DNA from: Desulfovibrionaceae bacterium UBA930
GTDB taxonomy: Bacteria > Desulfobacterota > Desulfovibrionia > Desulfovibrionales > Desulfovibrionaceae
Direction of reading: 5' to 3'
NCBI GenBank assembly: GCA_002293605.1
Contig: DBDO01000053.1
Span: forward strand, 1-15,543
Length of the DNA: 15,543 nt
A model generated the notes under the pieces. The model did not search any database. It had not been told where the DNA came from and saw nothing but the letters and a program-made list of their open reading frames with translations. The position numbers and the translations under genes are program-made. This document shows positions 5,626 through 12,823 of this stretch, piece by piece (position 1 is the stretch's first letter; the number at the start of each line of letters is the position of its first letter).

Positions 5626-5885
5626 TGGACGATGAAGATAAAATTGCAAAAGAATATATGTCAAAAATTTTGAAGACTTACAGGACAAACGCCAAACTAT
5701 CACAGCAACAACTGGCTGATAGCGTAGGTGTGAGTAAGCCTTTCGTTTGTAATCTTGAGAAAGGAAAGAAAGCCCCGAGCATAGATTTGCTGATTTTGAT
5801 TGCAGAAGCTTTGAGTGTAAAGGCGGGGGATATGGTTAATGATATGGTAGAATTGGCAAATAAAGCGAGATACACGAAAAAATAA
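5625..5885 (+). CDS. Xre-family helix-turn-helix regulator
   Basis: An 86-residue protein with one HTH_3 domain (about residues 14-70): ILKTYRTNAKLSQQQLAD is helix 1 to 2, VGVSKPFVCNLEKGKKAPS is the turn and recognition helix with the usual S-x2-x2-LE-G-K-x-P pattern, and LLILIAEALSVKAGDMV is the last pair of helices. This is the fold of Cro/C-protein-like DNA binders. The gene diverges from the small-protein operon across a 41-bp nested palindrome, so it very probably controls that operon and perhaps itself. The ATG at 5625 has no ribosome site but lies at the predicted transcription start (leaderless). The ATG at 5658 is an alternative that would still keep the DNA-binding domain. Base composition matches the AT-rich island, not the hydrogenase region. 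Confidence 0.88.
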   Translation: MDDEDKIAKEYMSKILKTYRTNAKLSQQQLADSVGVSKPFVCNLEKGKKAPSIDLLILIAEALSVKAGDMVNDMVELANKARYTKK

Positions 5886-5900
5886 TGTTTTCGATCGCCA

Positions 5901-6087
5901 TTATTCGTTGCTGGCTCGGACTTGCCCGTGCGCTGGGAATGCTATTGCGAACTCTATAACCGCTTGTTCCGTAGCCTCTTCCACGCGATTTTTCAGGTTT
6001 GGCTTTTTGCGGCTGACCTCAAACAGCGCCTCGACGCCTCTGGCATCTCGCGCTGTTTGATACCGATAAAAATAAATCAGCCCTTCC
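5901..6087 (-). pseudogene. fragment of an IS481-type transposase (N-terminal HTH part)
   Basis: The minus-strand frame encodes FYRYQTARDARGVEALFEVS, then RKKPNLKNRVEEATEQAV and PAHGQVRASNE, then stops. This is the N-terminal helix-turn-helix segment of IS481-like transposases, where the family normally reads FYRY...GGVEALxxKSRRKPNLKNRV...QPAxGQVRxSNELRKRG. The first helix is missing or replaced, and the protein ends right after SNE with a TAA, so the DDE catalytic domain is absent. It follows the repressor stop (6088) directly and ends at the edge of the AT-rich DNA. It is a remnant and cannot be active. An in-frame ATG at 6149 inside the repressor gene would give a hybrid protein, which I consider unlikely to be made. 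Confidence 0.72.
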
Positions 6088-6828
6088 CTAACGGCAATCG
6101 CGGCACAACCAGACCACCCGCCCAATAAGGCGAAAATGCTCCAGTTCATCTCCGAATACTTCCATCGGGGCATAGGCGGGGTTGTCCGAGTGCAGGACAA
6201 GACCATCGCCGCAGCGCTCTACCCGCTTCAGGTAGATGGCGTCTGCAAGGCCCACGGCAAGAACGGAGTGGCTGTCTACACGGGCGCGTCCCTGCTCCAC
6301 AAGCACGGTGTCGCCATCGCAAATGCCCGGCTCCATGCTGTCGCCGACAACATCCATAAAGACCATGTCCGCAGGGTTGCCCAGCTTGGCAAGCCACCAG
6401 CGCGGAAAAGGATGGGCTGACACGGGCTGGGCTTCCACTTCAAAGGAACCGCCCCCTGCGCACAGCCTGGCCGCGACTTTCGGTACCTGAACGATATCCC
6501 ACTCATCTACGGCAGGCGCGGCAGATGCGGCAGCGACCTGAAGAACAGCTCCCGGCCCTGACGATTTTGCCCGCCTTCGTCCGGCGGGACGAGTTCCCCC
6601 AGGCATCCCCCCTGTGGGGGAGCCAGTGCCGAATTCCAGCCAGTCGGGAGAAAGCGCAAAATGCCGGGCCAGTTGTAACACCCATTTATGCGGTATGGCA
6701 TCGCGCGTTTTGGCTTGGGTTATAGCAGAACGATGCACCCCCAAAGCCCTGGCCAGATCCGTCTGGCACTTGATATTCGTTGCCGAAAGCAGCCGATCAA
6801 AAAATTCCGCGTACGCTATAATTTTCAT
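6088..6828 (-). CDS. phage-type CI/LexA-like repressor (HTH plus S24 self-cleaving domain)
   Basis: A 246-residue protein. Residues 5-68 are a CI-type helix-turn-helix (FFDRLLSATN, QTDLARALGVHRSAITQAK, then HKWVLQLARHFALSPDWLEFG). A Gly/Pro/Arg-rich linker follows (70-108), then an S24 peptidase domain with the cleavage region LCAGGGSFE (probable Ala124-Gly125 cut), the nucleophile S164 in GDSMEPGICDGDTVLV and the general base K201 in AIYLKRVER. The S-to-K spacing of 37 equals that of LexA. I chose the ATG at 6828 because GGTGGAG lies just before it; an ATG at 6891 lacks a site. The family represses prophage lytic genes and is inactivated by RecA-stimulated self-cleavage after DNA damage. No other phage genes are seen, so it is an orphan or a prophage relic. 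Both catalytic residues are intact. Confidence 0.9.
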   Translation of the reverse strand: MKIIAYAEFFDRLLSATNIKCQTDLARALGVHRSAITQAKTRDAIPHKWVLQLARHFALSPDWLEFGTGSPTGGMPGGTRPAGRRRAKSSGPGAVLQVAAASAAPAVDEWDIVQVPKVAARLCAGGGSFEVEAQPVSAHPFPRWWLAKLGNPADMVFMDVVGDSMEPGICDGDTVLVEQGRARVDSHSVLAVGLADAIYLKRVERCGDGLVLHSDNPAYAPMEVFGDELEHFRLIGRVVWLCRDCR

Positions 6829-6871
6829 GCTCCACCCTTTTCCGCGTTGTTGCTTGCGGCTTCTGTTGTTC

Positions 6872-6877
6872 TTTATA
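6872..6877 (-). promoter_or_regulatory. possible -10 box of the repressor gene
   Basis: TATAAA on the minus strand, 43 bases before the ATG at 6828. The best upstream -35 match is TTGCTT at a short 15-base spacing, so the promoter is only tentative. Confidence 0.35.
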
Positions 6878-6897
6878 GACAGTCGTGGCAAAAAGCA

Positions 6898-6958
6898 AGA
6901 AAAAATCTAAAAAAGATTCGACCCCTGACAACGCATCGACTGTATGCGCTGTCAGGGG
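6898..6958 (-). terminator. hairpin with T-rich tail, probable terminator of the ech operon
   Basis: CCCCTGACA (6922-6930) pairs with TGTCAGGGG (6950-6958), with an inner CGCAT/ATGCG pair. Read on the minus strand the stem is followed by TCGAATCTTTTTTAGATTTTTT. It lies about 220 bases after the echF stop and before the repressor promoter. Confidence 0.6.
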
Positions 6959-7075
6959 CTCAGATTTGTTGAGAAAGTCTCTCTTTTTATGGGCTCTACA
7001 TAATGCCTATGGGCCATATCCCCTGCACCCACAATTGCCGAAAAATCGGCAGAGTCGCTTTTCGGCGATGGGGGT

Positions 7076-7144
7076 CACGGGGCCTGAGGCCCCGTGCGGG
7101 AATCCAGAGGGGCGCGGACGCAGGCCCTGTGCAGCGCCCTCTGG
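7076..7144. other. two tight hairpins directly downstream of echF
   Basis: CACGGGGCC (7076-7084), loop TGA, GGCCCCGTG (7088-7096) is a perfect 9-bp stem. CCAGAGGGGCGC (7104-7115) pairs with GCGCCCTCTGG (7134-7144) with one bulge. Neither has a T-run. They may protect the 3' end of the ech transcript or be part of a small RNA; the stretch between echF and the repressor (6829-7176) has no gene. Confidence 0.5.
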
Positions 7145-7176
7145 CAGAGTTGAGAAACAGACTCTCGTACCAGGGC

Positions 7177-7710
7177 TTATCTCTTTCCTTTTTTTGCAGG
7201 CTCCGGCTTTTTTCCCTCAGGGCTTTCGGCCTTGGCTTCAGCAGCGGAGATAACCGCGTCTTCTTCCATGGTTTCCACCTTGCCCGAGCGGCTGCCTCCT
7301 TCGACTTTTTCCGCGACCTTGGCTTCAATAGCCGCCTTGATCTCCCCTTCCTGGCTGAGTTCCTTTTTCTTTGCCGGGCGGGGCTTTACGTTAAAGCGCA
7401 AAAAAGCCGGTTCAGTGATCGGCGGCCTGTATACGTTGGTCATGGTGAGGCAGCCCGTAGGGCAAACATCGGCGCACACGCCGCAGTAGAGGCAGCCCAT
7501 CACCTCGCGCTCCCAGAGGCCGACTTCGGGATCAATACGGATGACTTTCGTCGGGCATTTCAGCACACATTGGCGGCAGAGAATGCATTTGTCGATGGCG
7601 AATTTGAAGCGGCCCCGAAAGCCGTCCGGAAGAATGCGCTGCTCAACAGGGTGCATCCTGGTCGCATATTTGGTCAGCAAATTGCTCAGAATTGTTTTGG
7701 TCATGAACAT
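7177..7710 (-). CDS. echF: Ech hydrogenase ferredoxin-type subunit EchF
   Basis: A 177-residue protein with two [4Fe-4S] motifs, CILCRQCVLKCP and CLYCGVCADVCP, in residues 42-86. It is the electron wire between ferredoxin and the NiFe core, homologous to NuoI, on the cytoplasmic face of the membrane complex. The N-terminal part (LLTKYATRMHP...RGRFKF) is typical. The last 60 or so residues are an extra, highly charged Lys/Glu/Ala/Pro tail (KPRPAKKKELSQEG to PEPAKKGKR), longer than I expect for EchF and probably disordered. The ATG at 7710 has AAGGAG 10 bases upstream; the ATG at 7704 is possible but further from it. It is the last gene of the operon, 27 bases after echE. Confidence 0.92.
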   Translation of the reverse strand: MFMTKTILSNLLTKYATRMHPVEQRILPDGFRGRFKFAIDKCILCRQCVLKCPTKVIRIDPEVGLWEREVMGCLYCGVCADVCPTGCLTMTNVYRPPITEPAFLRFNVKPRPAKKKELSQEGEIKAAIEAKVAEKVEGGSRSGKVETMEEDAVISAAEAKAESPEGKKPEPAKKGKR

Positions 7711-7737
7711 GGGGAGTTCTCTCCTTTCTTTGATGGA

Positions 7738-8814
7738 CTAGCGCTCCGTGCAGCTGATGCAGGGGTCAATGGAGAGTGCTATAACCGGAACATCGGCAAG
7801 CTGGACTCCCGGCAGCATGGCCAGCAGCGGCGGAATATTCGCAAAGGTTGGCGTGCGGATACGCACCCGCTCCGGATTTTTCTCACCGTTGCACCGTACA
7901 TAATAGAAAAGCTCACCGCGCGGCTGCTCGACCCGGAAGGTGATTTCGCCTTCGGGGTTGCCCTTGACCTTGACAGCCAGATCGCCGTCAGGCAGTTTTC
8001 GGATGGCTTCCCGTACCAGATCAATACTCTGAAAGACCTCGCGAAAGCGCACCTTGTTGCGCGCAAAGCAGTCGCCTTCATGTTCCACCACGGGCTCAAA
8101 GTCGAGATCTTCAAAGGCCTCGTACTTGAGCTGGCGCATATCCTGGGCCCAGCCGCTGCCGCGCAGAACCGGCCCGGCGGAACCAAGCGCGTAGGCCTGC
8201 TCCTTGCTGAGTACGCCAACGCCAACAGTGCGTTTTTGCACGGTGTAGTCGTTCATCATGGTGGAATACAGGGGCTTTAATTCTTTTTCGATCGCATCCA
8301 GGTCGAGCAGCATATGTTGCAGCATGGCCCCGTTGATGTCCCGGCGCACGCCGCCGATAATGTTTACGGAAATAATCACCCGGTTGCCTGCCGTGGCTTC
8401 AAGAATATTCATAACCCGTTCACGCACGCGCCACAGCGCCATAAACAGGCTTTCAAAGCCAAAGGCATCGGCAAAGAGCCCGAGCCAGAGCAGGTGACTG
8501 TGAATTCTGTGCAGTTCGGACCAGATCACCCGCAGGTATTTGGCCCTGCGCGGCACGTCAAGGCCCATGAGTTTTTCAATGCAGTTGCAGTAGCACAGGG
8601 CGTGAATGCAGGAGCAGATGCCGCACACGCGCTCCACCACATAGACCATCTGGTTAAAATCCCGCCCCCGGGCCAGCCCTTCCAGCCCCCGGTGTATATA
8701 GCCGAGCGCGGGGATGGCCTCCACGACCGTCTCGTCCTCAAGGGTCAGCTTGAGGTGCAAAGGTTCGGGCAATACGGGATGCTGAGGGCCGAAAGGAATG
8801 ATAGTCCGGGCCAT
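7738..8814 (-). CDS. echE: Ech hydrogenase large (NiFe) subunit EchE
   Basis: A 358-residue catalytic subunit. The four NiFe ligands are visible: C64 and C67 in ERVCGICSCIHA and C352 and C355 in DPCISCTER at the extreme C-terminus. RGLEGLARGRD (42-52) is the conserved motif before the first cysteine pair, as in NuoD-like group 4 hydrogenases. The chain ends three residues after the last ligand, so there is no C-terminal extension for a maturation protease to remove. This is reported for some group 4 enzymes such as CooH. The protein lies in the cytoplasmic arm with EchC and interconverts H+ and H2 with electrons from ferredoxin. GGGAGGT precedes the ATG at 8814; echD ends only 2 bases upstream, so the two are coupled. 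An unusual extra cysteine cluster (HALCYCNC) follows the first motif. Confidence 0.96.
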   Translation of the reverse strand: MARTIIPFGPQHPVLPEPLHLKLTLEDETVVEAIPALGYIHRGLEGLARGRDFNQMVYVVERVCGICSCIHALCYCNCIEKLMGLDVPRRAKYLRVIWSELHRIHSHLLWLGLFADAFGFESLFMALWRVRERVMNILEATAGNRVIISVNIIGGVRRDINGAMLQHMLLDLDAIEKELKPLYSTMMNDYTVQKRTVGVGVLSKEQAYALGSAGPVLRGSGWAQDMRQLKYEAFEDLDFEPVVEHEGDCFARNKVRFREVFQSIDLVREAIRKLPDGDLAVKVKGNPEGEITFRVEQPRGELFYYVRCNGEKNPERVRIRTPTFANIPPLLAMLPGVQLADVPVIALSIDPCISCTER

Positions 8815-8816
8815 AA

Positions 8817-9197
8817 TCAGACCTCCCGTATGGGTTTGGTAAAGGTGGATATTTTACAGAAGGGTGCGTTTATGGGGTCCCCGGCTTCTTCCAGGTACAA
8901 GCTGCGATTGAAATCAAGCACCAGCCCCTCATAGGCGATTCCAAAAAGATCGCGGTTTTCATTTTCTATAAGCAGAGCCGCGAAATATACGCCGGAGATG
9001 CTCGGAATCACCGTGCCCCTGGGCGCGGAAAGCTTAAAGTCCAGCTCTTCCAGTTCCCTGTCGTAATGAAAGAAAAGGTCGAATCCTTCTTCGCCGCGGT
9101 CGAAAACGGTCTGGGTAATGAGACGCCAGCCATCGTGCAGCATGCGCTTGGCAGTAGGAACGACTTCATCAATAGTTATGGATGTCGGTTCAAACAT
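8817..9197 (-). CDS. echD: Ech hydrogenase subunit EchD (NuoC-like)
   Basis: A 126-residue soluble subunit of the complex I 30-kDa (NuoC) type. The stretch HYDRELEELDFKLSAPRGT followed by SGVYFAALLIENENRDLFGI matches the family's beta-strand core and its NExE/D-rich signature region. It carries no cofactor and serves as a connector next to the large subunit. AAGGAG lies 10 bases before the ATG at 9197. The gene is between echC (34-base gap) and echE (2-base gap). Sequence conservation in this subunit is low, so the call also rests on gene order, which is exactly that of known ech operons. Confidence 0.9.
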   Translation of the reverse strand: MFEPTSITIDEVVPTAKRMLHDGWRLITQTVFDRGEEGFDLFFHYDRELEELDFKLSAPRGTVIPSISGVYFAALLIENENRDLFGIAYEGLVLDFNRSLYLEEAGDPINAPFCKISTFTKPIREV

Positions 9198-9231
9198 GCT
9201 TTATGATCTCCTTGCGGGAAGGGGCCGTAAC

Positions 9232-9705
9232 TCAGCCGTTGACGGCCTGTCCCCGGTCCGCCTTTTCAAGTTGTTCCTTGATTTTGCCAAGCGCCACGAC
9301 AACAGCATCGATAATGGCTTCAGGCTTGGGGGGGCAGCCCGGCACATACACATCGACCGGAATCACCTTGTCCACGCCGCCGACCACGTTGTAGGCCTCC
9401 TGGAAAATTCCGCCGTTCAGGCCGCAGGCACCAAGGGCTATCACCGCTTTGGGGTGCTGCATCTGATCATAGAGATTTTTCAAAACCACCCGGTTGCGCG
9501 GGTTCACGGTGCCGGAAACCAGCAGCACATCCGCCTGTTTCGGGTTACCCACGTTGATGATGCCAAAGCGCTCCACATCGTAGACCGGGGTGAGGCAGGC
9601 CAGTACTTCGATATCGCAGCCGTTGCACGAGCCGCAGTCATAATGCGCCACCCAGGGAGACTTGAGTCTGCCGGTATTGATCCACTGTTGCAGGTCGAAT
9701 TTCAT
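9232..9705 (-). CDS. echC: Ech hydrogenase small subunit EchC (NuoB-like)
   Basis: A 157-residue subunit that holds the [4Fe-4S] cluster next to the NiFe site. Expected ligands are C27 and C30 in CGSCNGCDIEV, C94 in GACGLNGG and C124 in VPGCPPKPE. It is short, as in group 4 hydrogenases, and lacks the extra cluster domain of group 1 small subunits and any Tat signal, so it stays in the cytoplasm. I chose the ATG at 9705: GGGAGG lies 9 bases upstream, whereas an ATG at 9714 touches that site directly and would be too close. The gap to echB is 15 bases. Confidence 0.94.
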   Translation of the reverse strand: MKFDLQQWINTGRLKSPWVAHYDCGSCNGCDIEVLACLTPVYDVERFGIINVGNPKQADVLLVSGTVNPRNRVVLKNLYDQMQHPKAVIALGACGLNGGIFQEAYNVVGGVDKVIPVDVYVPGCPPKPEAIIDAVVVALGKIKEQLEKADRGQAVNG

Positions 9706-9720
9706 TGTCCGCATCCTCCC

Positions 9721-10572
9721 TTACAGGGTGTAAAGCCATAAGATATTGACCAGGCACAGGACCATGGTCGGTGCCAGCACGCGCGTGAGCATCCACTGCC
9801 AGGTCAGACGGGAGCTGATGTTATCCACCAGCATCTCGACAAAGTAGGTTGCCGCCAGCAAAACGAGCATGCCTATCATCCCTGTAGACCAGAACAGGGA
9901 GCACAGCCCGAGTATGAGCACCACATCCAGCCAGTGGGCTATCTCAAGCATAGCCAGTTGCGGACCGGTATATTCGGTGAGCAGCCCGCGCACGATTTCC
10001 TGGTGCCCGTGGTGCGAGGTGCTGATGTCAAAAGGCGACTTGCGCAGCTTGATGGTCAGGGCCACGCCCAGGGCCAGAAAGAGGATGGGCAGGGAAAACA
10101 GAAGCGGCTGCTCCAGGGCGTAGATGTTCTCAATGCTAAAGCTTCCCGTTTTCAGGGCGATCCCCACAAAGACCATAATGATCAGCGGTTCATAAGCCAG
10201 CATCTGCAAAAGCTCGCGCTGCGCGCCAACCTGGGAGAAGGGGGAATTCACCGACAAGGCACCCATGACCTGAAACACCGCCCCAATGGTCATGACGAAA
10301 AATATCAGCAAAAGGTCGGCCTGAAAAAAGAAGAGAAAAACAGCCAGGGCCGAAGACATCAGGGTCAGGTACGAGCACAGCACCAGCCAGGCGTTGACCG
10401 CGCTCGGCCTTTTGCCCAGAAGCTTGAGCACATCATAAAAAGGCTGCAAGAGCGGCGGCCCGAAGCGCGACTGCATGCGCGCCGTAACGCGGCGGTCCAG
10501 TCCGGCGATGATGCCGCCGAGAACGGGCGCTACAGCGAGCCCTATGAGGCCGAAAAAGAGCTTGGCTATCAT
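9721..10572 (-). CDS. echB: Ech hydrogenase membrane subunit EchB (NuoH-like)
   Basis: A 283-residue integral membrane protein with about eight hydrophobic helices. Conserved features of the NuoH family are visible: LDRRVTARMQSRFGPPLLQP (25-44) with FYDVLKLLGK after it, ELLQMLAYEPLI with its intramembrane Glu (about 119-130), and RKSPFDISTSHHGHQEIVRG then EYTGPQLAMLEIAHW. It anchors the hydrogenase arm and joins it to the ion-translocating EchA. The ATG at 10572 overlaps the echA stop as ATGA, so translation is coupled. The loop SHHGHQE is richer in histidine than the PEAEAE form in complex I. Confidence 0.94.
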   Translation of the reverse strand: MIAKLFFGLIGLAVAPVLGGIIAGLDRRVTARMQSRFGPPLLQPFYDVLKLLGKRPSAVNAWLVLCSYLTLMSSALAVFLFFFQADLLLIFFVMTIGAVFQVMGALSVNSPFSQVGAQRELLQMLAYEPLIIMVFVGIALKTGSFSIENIYALEQPLLFSLPILFLALGVALTIKLRKSPFDISTSHHGHQEIVRGLLTEYTGPQLAMLEIAHWLDVVLILGLCSLFWSTGMIGMLVLLAATYFVEMLVDNISSRLTWQWMLTRVLAPTMVLCLVNILWLYTL

Positions 10573-12524
10573 TGCAGTACACCTCCGAGCAGCATGACGA
10601 ACAGGGCCAGGGCGATATAGTTGGTCGGCCTGATAAGGCGGCCTTCTCCAAAAAACGCGTCCAGATAATAATTTCCGCCCTTGGCTTCAACAAAGCCTTT
10701 CATGGGGCCAATAAAGCCTATAGTGCCGTTTTGCGCGGCCTGCACGCCGCTCATGTACGGCAGTTCGGGGCCGCTCACGGCATGCTTTTTGGTTTCGTTC
10801 CAGGCATACCAGAAGCCTAGGGCAATGAGCAGATACAGGGGGTAGACGGCAAAAATACCGTAACGGTTGCCCACGCCGCCATACCAGCCGTTAAAGGAGA
10901 GGGAACTTACGTCCGCAAACATGGCCTGCACCGCAGGCTCCACCAGCCACAGGTACAAAAGGGGGGCGAAGAAGGAAATGACCGCCGCGCCTATGGTCAA
11001 ACTACGCACGGCAAAGCCCATGGTGGCTTCCTGCGTTTCCGGAGCAAGCTCAAGCCGGGGATTCAGCGAACCTATCAAAATGCCCGCCCAGCGCCCCCAG
11101 AAGAGCACAGTCAATGCGCTGCCCAGCGCCAGCGTAACCACAAGCACGGGCATGGCCGAAGCCTCCACCGAAGATTCAAGGGCCATCCATTTTGCCAGAA
11201 GCATGCCAAAGGGGGGCAGCATCATGCTCACAATGCCGAAAGCGGTGACCAGGGCCGTTTTAGGCATAACCTGGAACAGCCCGCGCATGTCTTCAATATC
11301 CCGCGAGCCGATTTTCTGTTCAATGGCACCTACGCACAAAAAGAGCAGGCCTTTGGAAATCGCGTGGAACACCAGAAGCAGCATGCCCGCCGCAATGGCC
11401 GCCGGAGTGTTGATGCCGGCGCAGGCTATAATCAGCCCCAAGTTGGATATGGTGGAATAGGCCAGAATTTTTTTGCCGTTGCTCTGGCCTGCCGCCAGAG
11501 CGGCCATAACCAGGAAGGTGAAGGCCCCGCACACCGCAATCATGGTGGAAACGGTCGTGCCGAGGCTCAAGGGTGCCAGGCGCAATACAAGGTATACGCC
11601 CGCCTTGACCATGGTGGAGGAATGCAGCAGAGCCGAAACCGGCGTGGGCGCGACCATGGCCCCGCACAGCCAGCTCTGGAAGGGAGCCTGGGCCGACTTG
11701 GTGAAACCGGCAATGCACAGGGCCACCACCGGCAGCAGGAAGGCCGCCTCTTTTGCCCCGCTCCGGGCCATTGCCTGCAAGGCGGTCAGGGAAAGGGTGC
11801 CCTGAACGCTTTGCAGCCACAGCAGGGCCAGCACAAAGGCCACGCCGCCCGCCATGTTCATCCACAAGGCGCGTTCGGCGTTGGTATTGGCTATTTCGGT
11901 ATCGTCATGCGCAATCAGAAGGTAGGAGCACAGGGTGGTCACTTCCCAGAAAAAGTAGATCCAGCTGAGATTGTCCGCCATGGCCAGGCCATTCATGGCA
12001 CCGAGAAAGACCAGAATGATCGCAAAAAAACGCGGCTGCTTTGTCCGCACAAGGTGCAGATGCCTTTCGTGCTCCGCCATGTAGCCGATGGCGTAGTAAG
12101 CGATCAGGGAGCCTATGATGGAAACCACCAGCACCAGGGTGAGGGAGAGGCTGTCCACCGTGAAGGCCGGTGCCTCTGCCGCTACTTCCGGGTGTAGATA
12201 GCTGCCCAGAACGAACATTCCGGCCAACTGCACCGCAGCCAGCGTCAGAATGAGACGATGGCTTCTGCGCCAGCCGATGTAGGCGATAAGACACAGAAGC
12301 GCCAGATCGAGCACATGTATCGGCGTGCTCATGGCTCCGGCCAAGGCCGAGCTAAAAGGAATTGAGCCACCGCCGCGCAGGGCCAGGGCTATTGAGGCGA
12401 GAGTCAACACCCCGCCTGTGACTGTGACCAGCCGTTTTTTCAGCGCGTTGCTTCTATCCAGAAAAGCAGCGCCTCCCGCCAGAACGGGAAAGATGACACA
12501 GAGAAAAACCAAGAACTCCACCAT
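10569..12524 (-). CDS. echA: Ech hydrogenase proton/sodium-translocating subunit EchA (NuoL-like)
   Basis: A 651-residue membrane protein of the antiporter-like NuoL/MrpA type, with about 16 hydrophobic helices. Channel residues are in their usual places: E194 in IYFFWEVTTLCSYLLIAHDD, K276 in FTKSAQAPFQSWL, and H301 and K307 in PTPVSALLHSSTMVKAGVYL. The N-terminal part around DSLSLTLVLVVSIIGSLI is also typical. It is the largest and first gene of the operon and provides ion pumping. GAGG lies about 7 bases before the ATG at 12524. The 600 bases upstream carry palindromes but no gene, so the ech promoter must be there. Confidence 0.95.
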   Translation of the reverse strand: MVEFLVFLCVIFPVLAGGAAFLDRSNALKKRLVTVTGGVLTLASIALALRGGGSIPFSSALAGAMSTPIHVLDLALLCLIAYIGWRRSHRLILTLAAVQLAGMFVLGSYLHPEVAAEAPAFTVDSLSLTLVLVVSIIGSLIAYYAIGYMAEHERHLHLVRTKQPRFFAIILVFLGAMNGLAMADNLSWIYFFWEVTTLCSYLLIAHDDTEIANTNAERALWMNMAGGVAFVLALLWLQSVQGTLSLTALQAMARSGAKEAAFLLPVVALCIAGFTKSAQAPFQSWLCGAMVAPTPVSALLHSSTMVKAGVYLVLRLAPLSLGTTVSTMIAVCGAFTFLVMAALAAGQSNGKKILAYSTISNLGLIIACAGINTPAAIAAGMLLLVFHAISKGLLFLCVGAIEQKIGSRDIEDMRGLFQVMPKTALVTAFGIVSMMLPPFGMLLAKWMALESSVEASAMPVLVVTLALGSALTVLFWGRWAGILIGSLNPRLELAPETQEATMGFAVRSLTIGAAVISFFAPLLYLWLVEPAVQAMFADVSSLSFNGWYGGVGNRYGIFAVYPLYLLIALGFWYAWNETKKHAVSGPELPYMSGVQAAQNGTIGFIGPMKGFVEAKGGNYYLDAFFGEGRLIRPTNYIALALFVMLLGGVLQ

Positions 12525-12602
12525 ACCTGACCTCTCTTGCTTAGAGCGGGCACATGACGAGCCGCCCCATTTCGGAGTTTAAAGACAACACTGTATCGTG
12601 AA

Positions 12603-12618
12603 GCAGGCCTTGGCCTGC
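12603..12618. promoter_or_regulatory. 16-bp palindrome 79-94 bp upstream of echA
   Basis: GCAGGCC-TT-GGCCTGC is a perfect dyad with a 2-base centre, too tight for an RNA loop, so protein binding is the better reading. It lies at the right distance to be an operator for ech. The factor is unknown. Confidence 0.45.
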
Positions 12619-12733
12619 CACGTGTTATTGCCGGTACGGGCTGGAATATATAAGGATGGAAGCAACGGACCTTTATTCGCCGTGTTCCAGTGGAGCCGGG
12701 GAGAAAACTCCGCCGATGCTTTTTTAAAGAGCC

Positions 12734-12757
12734 TTGTAACTTTTTATAAAAGTACAA
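12734..12757. promoter_or_regulatory. AT-rich dyad upstream of ech
   Basis: TTGT-A-ACTTTT, centre TAT, AAAAGT-ACAA: inverted arms with one extra base on the left. It lies about 210 bases before echA, in the most AT-rich part of the upstream region, where a promoter is likely. Confidence 0.35.
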
Positions 12758-12804
12758 TGCTCCGACCTAGTGAAATGAAGCGTCACACGGCCCACGAGAT
12801 TGAC

Positions 12805-12823
12805 GTAAGCGAACTTCGCTCAC
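12805..12823. promoter_or_regulatory. 19-bp palindrome in the ech upstream region
   Basis: GT-n-AGCGAA-C-TTCGCT-n-AC is symmetrical at 16 of 18 paired positions around 12814. The layout resembles a dimeric regulator site. It does not match Rex or FNR consensus closely enough to name one. Confidence 0.4.

Noticed and set aside
6913..6922. Sequence resembling a tRNA T-arm (GGGGTCGAATC on the minus strand)
   Set aside because: No acceptor, D or anticodon arms can be built around it; it is part of the hairpin and T-run of a terminator.
7003..8280. A 425-codon open frame on the plus strand opposite echF and echE
   Set aside because: It is antisense to two genes with clear FeS and NiFe motifs, has no recognisable domain, and such long antisense frames are common in GC-rich DNA.
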